Positions 33,367 to 45,985 of a DNA stretch of 64,000 bases are shown here, in pieces. The notes beneath the pieces were generated by a model. The model ran no database searches. It saw only the letters and a program-made list of their open reading frames with translations, and was not told where the DNA came from. The stretch comes from Phorcus lineatus (Eukaryota; Mollusca; Gastropoda; Trochida; Trochidae). Position numbers and translations under genes: made by a program. Location: NCBI GenBank assembly GCA_921293015.1, contig OV121081.1, forward strand, positions 28,213,158 through 28,277,157, read 5' to 3'. How positions within the stretch are numbered: the first letter of the stretch is position 1; each line of letters starts with the position of its first letter.

Positions 33367-33668
33367 AGGTTATTGCATGTTTTATAAAAAAAAGGTCTGG
33401 AGTATTATGTTTATGTATCTAATGTGACATTTACAAATAATTTTACCTCGAGGTAACAAAACTAAATCGTCCATGAAATTTGAGACAACACCTAAAAAAA
33501 CTGAACAGACACTTGATCTTTCTGTTCCATGATCCTAGCTTCCATACTGTCTGTTACATTAAGGTTATGAACGAATTTTTATGCAACTACAGGAGGGCTG
33601 GTGTTGATAAGAAGTGAATCCTCCAACCTTTTAGAAAACTGAAATACAAAAAGATTTTGGTCAAAAGT
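33367..33668 (-). repeat. Family D dispersed repeat, copy 2 (minus)
   Basis: Reverse-complement partner of 22770-23092. The TACCTCGAGGTAA core (about 33447) and AACACCTAAAAAAACTGAAC stretch are nearly unchanged. Lies about 10.5 kb from copy 1 in opposite orientation. Confidence 0.8.
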
Positions 33669-34669
33669 ATAAATGTATGAGATCGCAAACAAGAAAATGG
33701 CAAACAACAATTTAGTCAAATATTTAAGGAAACTTTGCAGACAGTTATCGATTTGGGATGGCAGTGTCTAATGATAAAGATCATCTTATCAGTGAAATTG
33801 TAACAGACGGTCATTGTAAATAACAAGGTATTGTGATAAATATGACATTAAGTAAAGCAAAACCAAACACAATTTAGTACCACCTCATGTCACTCGAGGT
33901 ATGAGATATGGTATATGACAAAGCCAGTACTATATTGGGTTGGATTTGCTATACGACCTTTTGTATGATCTGTTTATCAAATACATAATGCAAAAACAAG
34001 TTTTAATTTACACCAAATTTAATGAAATTTCAATTCAAAACTAATCGGTTATGTTACAGATGCTAGTGAAAGTGAAAGGTTGATTTGTTCGATATAGGAC
34101 TATTTTCAAAAGCAAATTAGCGTCTGATTGCAATTAAAACATCACATCTATACATAGAGATTAACACTTATGAAGTTGCATGTTTGGTAGTGGAAGAACT
34201 TGACATATGATCACCTGAAAAGTGAAATTGATCGCTTTCAGTTGACTATTGACAAACTCAGATGTGACATAGCATCAATGTTGATACACAAACAAATACT
34301 GATTTAGATAAACAGATAAATGTCATATATGATTCAAACATCTGGAAGGGGATATCAACCGGAAGAAATTATTTATTAGACCATTTATATGTTATTTGTT
34401 ATAGTCGGGGGAACACCGGATAGGAACCGTGTCGGGGAAAGAATGAAAAACTATTTTTAACATTAACATACATTAATGCAGAGTCATTCATCAACTTCAA
34501 AGATAGAGATCGTTATATAGATTATATGATTTTGTATTACATCTTCTCGGAACAGTCTTTATGTTAGTCTATAAAAGGTCAACATGCTCAATATAATTTC
34601 AGAAAAAATGCTTTTAATTAAATTTCAGCGATGCAACCTAACTCCATGGCTGCATGTGTCTGTCTTTGG
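33669..34669. other. AT-rich DNA, no gene seen
   Basis: Nothing recognisable. Confidence 0.4.
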
Positions 34670-35090
34670 ATATTATGTAAACCAATCAGTGTAACAAATA
34701 TGCAAATCAATAAATCAAACAAACTTTAAGCAAGTTAAACACGGCTCCATTTGTTATGCTAAAGTGCTTCCCAATATCTACATTTCAAATAAGGTTTATT
34801 AAGTTTCAGCAATTACTAAGTCTGAGGGTAAACAGGCCAGTCCAATAAAGCTAATTTAAGATGATCCTGTTCTTACCAGAGCTGTGATGAGCCTGGATTT
34901 TGACTACTTTGTCTATCTTATGTGCAATCGTATGTTGTTGGCCGGAGGAAATATCTAAATGATAATTAAATGCATTGGTAACCTTCAAGGGTCACCTCTA
35001 AAATCTCTTTGAAACTTGTGACAATACAGATAGTGGATCTCTCTAAGTTGCCTCGTTACATTAAAATATTTGCAAGGACCACTTTATTGT
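34670..35090 (+). repeat. Family A dispersed repeat
   Basis: Contains AATCAATAAATCAAACAAAC, TTGTTATGCTAAAGTGCTTC, TCTACATTTCAAATAAGG and TTAAGTTTCAGCAATTACTA, then ATTAAAATATTTGCAAG towards the end. Confidence 0.7.
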
Positions 35091-36479
35091 TTCATGTACA
35101 CTTCCACATAGATAATAGATTTTTCACATATTCTATCCTTTTAAAATCTGAATGCATAAATATTTAAAAACAGAAATAAAACCATTTGTTGAGACTGTCA
35201 TAGGCTAGAATGATGTTTTGTTTTTCATCTCTTACCTATTTGTTTATGAAATAACATGAAGCATTAGTCAAATACATGTTTTTATATGCCAAAGTAAACA
35301 TAGGATATTAATACAGCCTGTGCATTTGAAAAGATATTTTCGAATATTATTGCTTGGAATGTGTATGGATTCCGTGAGTATCTTGTAAAACAAGACATCC
35401 ACCGACAACTCAGACTCAAAATCCGCACTTTCGGAACACATCACCAAATTCCCCAAACACACAATTCAAAGGGACTGTGTTAAAACACTTGATATAAATC
35501 AACACGATTTAACTAAACGAATCCATACACATTCGGCGCCATTCACCCTCACTCCATAGGAATTTGGGCTACATCACTCCCTCTGATTACAACCGCCTAA
35601 TTCATCACTAATCCCTTACACCCTTTTGATAAAGTAGGATATAATTGAAGAAACCATTAATGATTTTAATTGAATTAAAATGTAATTGCCCATTTTTATG
35701 TATATGCATGTTACATATGGTTAGCATAAACAAACAATAAAACGTAATGCCATATTTCATAAGGAAAAGTGAAATGCGGTGTCATTTCAGAAACATCTAA
35801 CAAAACTCATCGAAAACACCACCCTGACATCTATGTAATTAAATTCCAATAAAAGTGCAACTTATAAATTGAAAAGTGCTTGTAAAAGATATCTCATTCT
35901 GCATCATTGACTGTAAGTTTTATTTTCCCACTAGAATCTAAGTTCTTTTGAGATGATAAAACGTTTTTAAACATACTTATTTTCATCGGTGGTAAATATT
36001 CAGATGTATTTAATGTACATATATAGTTTTATTTACTTGGATGTGAACTTCACTTGAACAGAACAGCTTTGCTAGTACCTTTTATCAACAACTAACCTTT
36101 TGTATAAGGAGTATTAGCTTTGATCAATGGGAAGAAGCAGTCAAAACGTGAGATAATCAACTCTTAAATCAGAATACGTGATTACCATTATCACTTAACT
36201 ACAAAGGTCCTCGTTATAGATGTACATTGTCACAATTTCTATTATGTACTGTAGTTGGTTTGAATACAGAAAAGCCATTGGTAAGTAACATCTACCGAAA
36301 GTCTAAAAGATATTGTTTGCTTAATGATTTTAATTACGTAGGATTTTTAGAACTTCTTTGTAAATGGAATATGATAATGGCGAGCATTTACATCTTTGAC
36401 AAACTTCTTCCTGAATATGCCATCATAATCTTCTCTTGTTTTCAGGTTTTTTCAGGCATTGCATCATTATTTCGATACA
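35091..36479. other. AT-rich DNA, no gene recognised
   Basis: An 87-codon frame (36227-36490) is hydrophobic and unrecognised. No shared repeat noticed. Confidence 0.4.
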
Positions 36480-36850
36480 TGCTAAATTGATACCTGCATA
36501 TTACGATGTGTTTGTTTATTGCATGTGCAACCAGAGATACAAAGAAAAAACATTACTCAATGAAACACATTTGTTGTTTTATACTGCCTCATTTCTAATG
36601 CTTATGTTCTTTTGATGTCTAGATTTCAAAGAAACCCCGTAAAGTTTCAGCAATAACTTAGTCTGCCATTACACAGACCAAACCAATAATGCTTAGTTTA
36701 GATAATTCTATTCTTGACATATCAGTAATAAAAGTGATAAGCAGAATAAACACTAATGAAGCGTTTACATTCATCAACCATTTATACATGTAATTGATTT
36801 TCATAAAAAGTGACAAGGGTTCATTAACAATTTTGCAAAACATTTGTGCT
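36480..36850 (+). repeat. Family A dispersed repeat
   Basis: Landmarks: CATTTGTTGTTTTATACTG, ATGTTCTTTTGATGTCTAGA, AAAGTTTCAGCAATAACTTA and AACAATTTTGCAAAACA near the distal end. Confidence 0.65.
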
Positions 36851-37314
36851 AAATGAAATGCATTGAATCAGTCACGAAAACGAGATAATGTTTTCTATCA
36901 ATTATCCGTGCAATTAATGCTTATTTTCATTTAAGCACAACCAGCTTTAAAACCTCATTGGATTTTATTTGAATTTGGTTTTATTAGTTTGCCGGAATCG
37001 AATTCATTACTGAAATTTCTATTTGCTACTTGACCTTGTACAGGTATCGAACATGATATAAGATGTAAGAGTTTCGTTATCAAATAAATAGGATCTACCC
37101 AAAGATTTTACTATTGACAAACGTAATGAGAAATAATATAGATTTAAAAACAAACCTTCATGTTATCGAATATGCGGGTTTGATAATCCAACCCATACTA
37201 AACAGTAGCCGATTATTGGTCAATGCACTTCATATCAATGCACACGATTATGTATATCACTATGGTATAAGTAGAACATCAATTAAAGCTCATCCATGAT
37301 TACATTCAAAGTGG

Positions 37315-37425
37315 CTTAGGTGAGGTGATTTGGGATTTACGGCCTGCTGGAACTGACAAACCATTGGTGGTATTGACCTGGCATTCAGTGAAACGTTAGA
37401 CCCAAACCTTAGTACAAGCCCAGGG
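37315..37425 (-). mobile_element. SINE-A fragment with internal deletion (minus)
   Basis: GGTGAGGTGATTTGGGATTTA joins directly to CTGCTGGAACTGACAAACCA and then GGTGGTATTG and AGACCCAAACC. This is the reverse complement of SINE-A with the central segment missing. Confidence 0.65.
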
Positions 37426-37461
37426 AATGCTGTAGTTGGACCAATAAACGTTATATTTTAC

Positions 37462-37463
<2 letters not shown>

Positions 37464-37506
<43 letters not shown>
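37464..37506. repeat. (TA)n microsatellite
   Basis: About 21 TA units, uninterrupted until TACATATACG. Confidence 0.95.
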
Positions 37507-37512
<6 letters not shown>

Positions 37513-37769
37513 CGATCTTGTCTCAAGCCTCTTAAATAGTTTTTGCAAGAATTGGACCCACGTTAGCTCTGTAGCTTCTCACAACTTGGCGTTTTCACCT
37601 GTCGAATTAACTAAAGCTGTAACTATTTCCGCAAATGGTCATGTGGCATAGAGTATCAGTTTTCGGTGATGACACTGACATTAGTTAGTAATGTCAGTGT
37701 TATTGATATGTTGAATACAAACTATCGATACAAATAAAGTTTGTCCAAATAAGTACATCTTTGAGCCAA

Positions 37770-37935
37770 GCCGCCTGGAACATCCATGTACATTGTAGGG
37801 TCACCCAATCCGGACAGGTCGACGGGTGGGAGCAGCCAAGGTGTGTCGTTCTAAAACCTGCTGTCCTTTCCTTACTATGCCTTAGTCCCTCTTTTTCGAT
37901 TGCTTTTCTCAATAATCTGTCCACTCTCTTTTTGA
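37770..37935 (+). mobile_element. SINE-B body fragment (plus)
   Basis: GTAGGGTCACCCAATCCGGA, CAGGTCGACGGGTGGGAGCA, GTTCTAAAACCTGCTGTCCT and a T/C-rich block match 14320-14475 and, inverted, 9712-9990. Similarity fades after about 37930, so the SINE tail is absent. Confidence 0.65.
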
Positions 37936-38639
37936 TTAATGATTTAAAGTTTATTAAAGCTATAAAGGATTTTGATGAAGAAATTGTTAGATGACATAAT
38001 TTTATAATTTAAAAAATATGGTTAACGATAAGAATAAAAGAAATAATTTATAGACATCCTTACAAACTCTCTTAAAAAGTGGACTGAAAGGAGAAAGAAA
38101 TGGAATATGGTTTTCATTCATTTGTAACAAGTCAGTGCTTTACAAACAAGCTTTTATTGAATGTTAAGGTGAAAGTTTGGTAGATTGATCGTGTTTGAGG
38201 TATATGTTTGTAATGGCACATCCTGGTATTTACAGGTAGACATTCTTTTACCGGAGGTATAAAAACTGTATTCGACAATGATATTTTCAGAAATGTACAA
38301 TGTATAAGTTATGCAAAAAAAAAGAAGTTTTTGACTCAATTCATGATTCCTGTATTAAGAAAGAATATGGAAGTTATTTAATTTAAAAATAATGATTAGA
38401 AAAAAGGAATAAAAAAAGTGTTTTACCCAAAGATATATACAGTGATTGCACACTCCAATGACCGTTGTCAGGTGATGTCCTTTCGGGGGTTTTCTTTTAC
38501 GGTAGTTGAAATAAGATGTTTGAAATGTCACACTTTTTAGTTGCCTCTTAAATTTTGTTTCCTTCACATGCTCATGTATCTTAGCAAAATACACATGTAA
38601 TGATTCAAAATAGGAAAAAGTCAATATGATCATACTATG
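37936..38639. other. AT-rich DNA, no gene seen
   Basis: Only short unrecognised frames, such as 99 codons antisense at 38355-38654. Confidence 0.4.
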
Positions 38640-38960
38640 TGACAAGCTTGTCAAGTCACTTCTAGATTTTTGAGATCCTTGAAAAGCAATTCAGAGACGC
38701 GATAAAAAGTATATGCAATGTACTTCAAGTATGAAAGATCATAGAAACGTTGTAGAAGTGGAAAACACAGTTTTAAGTCAACTTCGAGGTTTATAAAAAA
38801 ACTTCTTTTTATCTTAACAGATTTGAGGTGTTTATTTCAAATATGATTTTTAGAAATTATCACAACACAATACATATTACCGATGAAGCTAACAGTGACA
38901 TTTTGGTTTGAAAACTTAACACAAAATACCGTTTTTCATTCAAATTTCAACTAATGAGTT
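38640..38960 (-). repeat. Family C dispersed repeat, copy 2 (minus)
   Basis: Inverted partner of 16980-17345. Begins with a 14-bp palindrome TGACAAGCTTGTCA (38640-38653) at the edge. Shared blocks include AAAGATCATAGAAACG, GAAGTGGAAAA and TAACAGTGACATTTTGG. Confidence 0.65.
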
Positions 38961-40599
38961 TTGAAGCCATTTATAAGTGCTATTATATCTATTTCGACAT
39001 AGCAAGGCATTGTTGACATAAGTATACAGTTTTTAATAAGTGTATCAATACATGAATTGTTTTTTTCAAAATGAGTAAAATACAGTAATTTTAGTTATTT
39101 CATAGAATACATTAAACTAACAAGATGGTTGACCATGTACCTCTTTATTTCGATAAGAAGTCACCTGTTTCTCTTATTTTAATAGACCGTTTCAAAAAGT
39201 AACATTACGAAATGAAATATTTAAAAAAAACATGCTGTGATCAGCATGCTTTTTGAAAACTTTGGCCAATTGCCTTGATGTGAACATATAAACATTGTTT
39301 AGTAACGTGTGTTTAAGGTTGATATTAAAAAGTGGAGTTATTGCAACAGTGATATAATATCACCTATAGATATTCCAAAGTATTACGTATATACAAATGT
39401 GTTCGACTTAAGCATTTCTGTCTTACAATCAAACTGCATGTCACATTATTTTGACTTTATTTTATTTTATCTCGCAGAATTTTTCTGTTGGAGTGAATTC
39501 TTCAAATCAGCAAATATAAAAAACTGGTTCCACTGAGCAAGATTGAGAGCACAAACCAGCAACTAGTGGTATACCAATTCATCGGTATCGATGTTTGCAT
39601 CGTCTAATACATCATAAGAGTGCATCGATACCAAACATATATAGACAATATATCAGGATATTCATATCGAGAGGGTCGTTGAATTTGAGGGGAAAACAGT
39701 CACTGCTAAACTTACACAACCTTACAAAAAATCATGTGTTATTTGGATGTGATATAAAACGTGTAAAATAATAATGATGATATGAAAAAATATATAACTG
39801 AACTATTTTAATTTTGAAAGAAAAGGAGATTAAACATCTCAGAAGATACTAAATCTTGGTCAGTCGTAAACTTATATGATGCTACATTAGAGCATATACA
39901 AAAAATGAACATATTTTGTTTTTGTTTGATTTATCACAGTTCGTTGATAATACAAGCGTAGATCTACTGGTATTTTAGGCACTTCGAAAATTTCGAACAT
40001 AACATTTTTAGAAAAGATTTACAAAACATCATTGGTATGTTTGACAATGTAACATATTGGAGATGCAAGTCGGCGTTTCACAGGTAGAATCTATGTGATA
40101 TTCTTTCTCAGACACATTATATGTGAATAATACAATATTCTTTGTATATGATAATATACAGGACACAGGAATCAATCACTTATCACACAACCAATATATT
40201 AGAAACTAAACATGAAATAAAATTTTAAAAACCCAAGTAATAAAGAATGTTGATTTGGAATCATATTTTACAAACATAACTAATACTTGGGTATGAGAAC
40301 GAACAATGACAATAAAAAGTTATTCATTGTGTTTCATGACGCAACTAATATCAACTTAAACGTATTGCTGTCCCTTGCCTGTATCTATAGTCCGTTTTGA
40401 AGAAAAGAACGTTCAGTATTTTTGAGAAATGCCAAACAAATTATAAGAAATTGTCACATACTGGCAAAATTCTCTTGAATTTCATCAAATATTGATGAAG
40501 AGGTTTTGACGAACGTTTGTCACCTGTGTCACCAATCGACTTTCATTCAAAGTACTTGTTCATTTATTTTATATTTTGTAACTCTTGTGCATATCCACA
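38961..40599. other. AT-rich DNA, no gene seen
   Basis: Nothing recognisable before the mariner insertion. Confidence 0.4.
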
Positions 40600-40601
40600 T
40601 A

Positions 40602-41636
40602 CGAGGGGATACAAAAAAAAGTTTCAATTATCAAAAAGAATGTACCGGTGAATACGGACCAAATGGTCACTGTAGCATAAGTGATCCTTATCTAGTTCCT
40701 GGGTCAACAATAGTCTTTTTCGCGACAGCCAGTTTTACGTCTGTTGACCATATAGCACAGTACCCCCTATTATTGGAAAAAATTGAGGCGCGCAGTGTAA
40801 TTAGGTTTTTACATTTGAAGGGCTATACTGCACGTCAACTTCATGATGAGATGAAATCTGTTTATGACAATGATAGCCCATCCTATGACACTGTTGTGAG
40901 ATGGAAAAGGAATTTTCAAACAGGCCACATGTCCCTCGCAGATGAGCCAAGAAGTGGACGCCCCTCACTTACTGATGATATGGATGTCATCAAGAAGGTT
41001 GAGACGCTGGTTCAAGAAGATCGCCGCGTAACTCTACAAATGATAATGCATGAAACAGGTCTGAGTTATGGCAGTGCATGGAACATACTCCATAACCAGT
41101 TGGATATGTCCAAAGCGTCAGTACGCTGGGTTCCATTGCAATAACAGAATCGAAGGGACATGTCACGACAGGCATTGGATCTTCTGGAACAAGACGAAGA
41201 GGATTTCCTCAAACGTCTTGTTTCCATGGATGAATGCTTGGTCTATCAGGTCTATCTGGGTCTGTAAGCTGACAATGCCCCAGCTCACACATATCAGGCA
41301 GCTGCTGTGGAGGCACGGCGATGTGGCTTTGAAATCTTACCGCATCCCCCATTTTCACCCGATTTTGCACCAGGTGACTTTTTCTTGTTTCCCGAGTTGA
41401 AAAATCCACTTCGTGGACGTCGTTTTGAGGACACCATTAACATCATTCGAGAGGCAGAGGCTTTCTTATCCATGAATTCAGGGGTCTTCTATTCAGACGG
41501 TCTGCGCAAGGTCAAGAAGCGATGGGAAAAATGTGTATCTCTGGATGGTGACTATGTAGAGAAGTCTAAAAAACAAAATAATGTTTGTACCTTTGATATG
41601 TGTCTGTGATAACTGAAACTTTTTGATAACCCCTCG
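40602..41636 (+). mobile_element. mariner element, intact ends, internal deletion
   Basis: A 1,035-bp element with TA on both sides (40600-40601 and 41637-41638), the mariner target duplication. TIRs are about 31 bp: left CGAGGGGATACAAAAAAAAG, right (reverse complement) CGAGGGGTTATCAAAAAGTT, both continuing TTCARTTATC. It carries a transposase frame lacking the region between the first two catalytic aspartates. Full mariners are about 1.3 kb, so the shortfall of about 240-270 bp fits this gap. With ends intact it could in principle be moved by a related transposase in trans. Confidence 0.9.
40773..41612 (+). pseudogene. mariner (DD34D) transposase, core-deleted
   Basis: One frame runs the whole length with no frameshift. 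It starts at TTG (40773) where mariners have ATG (EKIEARSVIRFLHLKGYT follows). The HTH region contains ARQLHDEMKSVY and VVRWKRNFQTGHMSLADEP, then SGRPS. FLKRLVSMDECLVY holds the first catalytic Asp. Only 13 codons later comes the second (ADNAPAH, Asp at 41271-41273), where about 90 residues are normal, so some 80 codons are lost in frame. The third Asp is in FSPDFAPGDFFLF, 34 residues after the second. Stops lie at 41142 (TAA) and 41265 (TAA). The C-terminus ends near 41609. Non-functional. Confidence 0.9.
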
Positions 41637-41638
41637 TA

Positions 41639-44024
41639 CATGTCGTGCATCTAAAACATAACTTTGAAAAAAGAATAAGCAAGTGCCTTCATTCTTAAAG
41701 TTAAGACACGCAACCATGTATTTTTTTATTTTAGTTTTTGATATATATATATAGTAAGTGTTTTGGTATTTGAAATAAATTAGTATAGTAAACAGTAGGA
41801 GTAAACAAACCAATGTATCTTTAAACAAAAAAAGTTAGTAACTGAAAAAAAAAGATAGACAATTATTATTGCATGGTAAATTACACTGATTTTATATCGA
41901 TTTCTTGTGTCCAATATGAAAATGATATTCGTAGTTGCTAGGTATAATAACTTGCGCTTTGATTTTTTGAAGGATCTATTTTTCCTTATAGAACAGTATG
42001 AAAGAAAGTTTAAGTTAGAGGGGAAATCTAAGATAAAAAGTAGATTTCTTCAACACAGGACATAGTTTGCAGCAATAATACTTCCTCCCACTACTGTATT
42101 CCTTCCTGCTGTATTCATTTTACAAAAGGAAGATATAACAAAAGGTGGCGTGAGAGTTACCAACAGGCCTTAACGAAACATGACATGTCATGTATGATGC
42201 TCATACTTTTGTGTGTTGAGTCAACTTATTGAAGTTTTACATTTGTATTGTTTGAAGAATTACAGAAGGATGTTGCCCAGTCGGTGAATATATACTTACC
42301 TCTAGTAGACCTCGATCACGTGATCGGACTGTGATTCACTTTCATTTCTTGATATTGTTTATGTTAATTCCTCTTCTATAGCTAAGAATGTTTTCATTCA
42401 TTTAATAAGATACTTGTGAATATCTTACACTATCTTACAAAAATATGTTACTCATATCTTATAAATCGTATTAAGACTTTGTCAAATATAAAACTAATCT
42501 CAAAATAATAAGCTCAAAAACATTGCATTATATTATGAAGAATTCTTGTTGAACAGATTTAAATGTCCAGTAAGAAAAAATATCTGATGTGTACACGGTC
42601 AATAGAACGTGTTTGGTGTTCCATTAATTCTATTTTCATTTTCTGATTTGTTCTGAGTAAATAATGCATTAATAATATTAGAGATAGGGGAAAATTATCT
42701 ATTGACGGTTCGTGACATGTTATGCGACTAAAGTTAGTTCTTATTAAATGAAACGAATCGCAGGTACAGTCGGGATTCATATCTAGAGCGCTCGGTGGCT
42801 AGAAATCAGGATAAGTGCCACAGAATCACGTGTTTAGCAATTAAAATAAATCTTCGTTCAAAATGCTGCTGCCTGCTGTCATGGCTAAGTAAACATTAGG
42901 TTGTTATAACTGTATCCTAATATTAATGATCGTACACGGTATGAAAATAAATGATTGACAGCTAGGTAAAGATTATGTTATTATATCCATTTCTTTATGT
43001 TAACAAATGAAAAACAAAAGGAAAATGAGCCAGAGGTCACTTAACGATGAAAAGTTATCTCTTAATTTATATACAATGAATCACTCAAATGACATGATTT
43101 AAATGCAGTTTGACCCTTTATGAACGATGTTGAAAGGAACATATTCATCTCTTCTTTGACATGAAAATACTGGCAATAACTTTTGATGAAAAAAAGGAGA
43201 TGGACTTAAGGTATACTTTAAAAAATTTAGTTGTTGACCTTTCTCAGCAATAAAACTAATTAAAACTCTCAAAACAGTTTTTGTCTGATTTGCTCAAATC
43301 GTGAATGAATACATTATGTGCAGAAAAATAAGATGTGTCCTTCCCAAAATTATTTTGCGCACAGGGACTTCCCTGAGAATTCAGTGTTCAAAATACCCTG
43401 TATATTATCATTAACATCATGTGTTCAGGAAGGGGAACAAAAATGAATTTATATTTTACTTATTTCTTCTGGGGAGCATACACATTTTAGGGTAATGCAA
43501 TCCGCTTACTGTCGTACTCCAAATAATATCCAGATGACATTGCATGGTCTTTATCAAAATGGAACAACCACAATTTCCGACGTGTAATGAATCAATGTAT
43601 AGTTCGCTATAACAAGTGACTCAAAGTCACAGGTTTGTTGATTTAAACATTAGTTCATATCATAGCAATTGAAGAAGTGCATAATGAGTATTAGAAAGAC
43701 CAGTGTAAATGCCATGTCTGTGAACAGAGCAAATTACTGACCAACTCTAGTAGGTAAAAATATTGAAACCTAAACAGACCCTTATGAGTATCTCAGAGCA
43801 AGAAACTAGTGAATATGTCGTAAGGTTTTAACTAGCTAGTCTATACGATAAGAAAATATTTTTAAAACAGTTTCAATGTAGTTTTTTTACTATTAAACTG
43901 GTTTTTTTTGTAATTTCAAAAGCACTTTTATTTGTATTTTGTGAAATAAATGAAATAACACACTTTTGACATTTGCTTTACTTATTTTTGGGTATCAATA
44001 TAAGAAAGAAAAATTAAAAATCCT
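41639..44024. other. AT-rich DNA, no gene seen
   Basis: Includes a 14-bp palindrome CGATCACGTGATCG with an E-box core (42313-42326). No other feature supported. Confidence 0.4.
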
Positions 44025-44245
44025 AGTTGATTATCAAGATGCTCGAAGGTGATCGTAACAAATGACAAGTGAAATTTCACGGAAGGAATAGACACCAAAC
44101 AGAAAATAACAAAAACTAAATGAGAACATTATCTCAATACACGCATAGCACAAATGTATCTTGTTATAGCTTAATTTGAATCGAAATCCTGTTCGATGCA
44201 GGGTAACTTAACCTGCCATGGAGGTTGACTGATTTTCTGTGGCAA
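44025..44245 (+). repeat. Left member of diverged direct repeat flanking a Tc1 relic
   Basis: ATCCTAGTTGATTATCAAGA, AATGACAAGTGA, ACAGAAAATAAC, and ATGGAGGTTGACTGATTTTC occur in the same order at 45735-45985. Similarity is patchy. Confidence 0.45.
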
Positions 44246-44439
44246 AAGTAGAAAACACAACTCAGCCATATTTTTGGAAGAGAATGAAATATCACATATC
44301 AGGTACACATACCCTGACAAAAGAAATTGCATCTTCAATTTAGATGAATAACATTGTTACCTTGGGTTTAAAACGTTTAAAAGACAAACATCCGAGTAAT
44401 ATGTTACAAATTTGAACGGTGACAAAAACAACATGACAA

Positions 44440-45306
44440 TAGCTAAACAAAATTGCAAGCTATGAGCCAGATAAATGTTCGCAAGTTCATCTGCCAACAG
44501 ATTTGGATAAAAGACCAAGGGTGTGATTGCCTTACTTTGGAACTCCTTTTGAAGACTATTGACGTCAAGAAGAGACCTGTTTTATTTACTGGACGTAACA
44601 AATACAATTCATTACCCTCGGTAAACATTGGATTCAGTAAGGCTACTTGTATATGGGTGTCTAAGCAAACTATGAAAAATCGACTGAAAGTGGCAGGTCT
44701 GAAACGCCATCGTCGATTGGTCGGTAACATGTAAATGTGTGTGAATGCTGCGGGGTAGAGCTCTACTGTAACATTGACACTACACAGATAGTGATAAATC
44801 TAACTTCAACCTATACTTTGCAGATGGACGAATTCATATCTGAAGAAGACACAACGGGTGTAACGCTGCCTTTCCCGTCAAAGAGATAAATCTTATTGGG
44901 GTGGTTCTTTTATAGTGTGGGGTTGGATAACGTACGATGATGGAGTGCAAACCTTAAGTGTTGTAGGCAGACTATCTGGTGTTCATTTCAGGGATGACGT
45001 TTGTTGCCCACGGTTGTGCCATGTGTTGAACGTAACTTAAAGTTCGAATAAGATAACGTCCGGCCCTTCGATGCTCTAGTTTCATTCTAATGTCTGCAGA
45101 AGTACAATGTGTGGCAAACACAAGTTCAGAATTTAACCAATGTAGCATCTCTGTGATGTTTTCGGTTGCAGAGTTCGATAATGTTTAATACAGCCTCTGT
45201 GTTCTCTGGTTGAGGAGTGGCGTGCTTCGATTAAGACACTCATACAAAGTCTAGCACATAAGTGTGTTGCAGTAATAAATAGACATTGGGGATACACACG
45301 ATACCG
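44440..45306 (+). pseudogene. Tc1-like transposase relic, heavily decayed
   Basis: Successive segments of a Tc1 transposase in different frames: VSKQTMKNRLKVAGLKRHRR (44660-44720, end of the DNA-binding part); ADGRIHI-stop-RRHNGCNAAF (44820-44875); YWGGSFIVWGWITYDDGVQT (44895-44955); GRLSGVHFRDDV; DNVRP (about 45049-45063, the second catalytic Asp retained); and RHWGYTRY at the C-terminus (to 45306). The open frame 44453-44734 covers only the first part. Several stops and frameshifts. Its sequence differs clearly from the 29-kb and 31-kb copies, so it is a separate, older lineage. TIRs not found. Confidence 0.8.
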
Positions 45307-45734
45307 ACTGAAGACAATTTTCAGCTCTGGCTTTCTGTTACATAGCGTTAGGTCAAGACAAGTGGCGAAATGACGCTAGCAACTTAACCTTGCTCAAATG
45401 TTAACAATCCATGAAAGTAAGAATTATCTATCTAATGACTGTTTTTGGCTTAAGACAGATTTTCTTAGTTTTATTATTTATTTGACGTCAAATAAGGACC
45501 ACATAACGGATAAGGAAATACTATTTTACACTAAAAGGTATGTCTTGTTTAAAACGTCATTTAGGGAAAATCACATATATCAATAGAATTTTCATTTGTA
45601 TTTGAGATTTGTCCATATAAGATCACAAAGAAACTTAAATGTTGACAGTAATTTGGTAATCAAATCATGATTACTGTCATGCCAATGTTAGACATTTGTT
45701 ATATGTATCTTTGTATAGGAAAAATCTACTTTTG

Positions 45735-45985
45735 TATCTAATCCTATTAACAGGAGGTTCAAAGGTCATAACAACTAATGACAAGTGATAGTATGCTAAA
45801 GCAATAGAAACGTAACAGAAAATAACTACGATGTAGATAGGAATCTTAAAATATTAGAACACCCACTAACAATCTACATGCATCTTGCGTTCGAACTACC
45901 CGGATTGGAAACAAATACTGCTCAATTCAAAATAGGTGAGAGATGCGATGGAGATTGACGTATTCTGTGGGAACTGTACAGTTCT
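45735..45985 (+). repeat. Right member of diverged direct repeat flanking a Tc1 relic
   Basis: Counterpart of 44025-44245: ATCCTATTAACAGGAGG, AATGACAAGTGATAG, AACAGAAAATAAC, GATGGAGATTGACGTATTCT. The two copies bracket the Tc1 relic, giving a possible LTR-like or duplicated arrangement, but no LTR hallmarks are seen. Confidence 0.45.

Noticed and set aside
42313..42326. 14-bp E-box palindrome as a regulatory site
   Set aside because: About four perfect 14-bp palindromes are expected by chance in 64 kb (64000/4^7), and no gene is nearby. The same applies to TGACAAGCTTGTCA (38640), TAAATATGCATATTTA (59320) and the CRE-type CGTGACGTCACG (12353).
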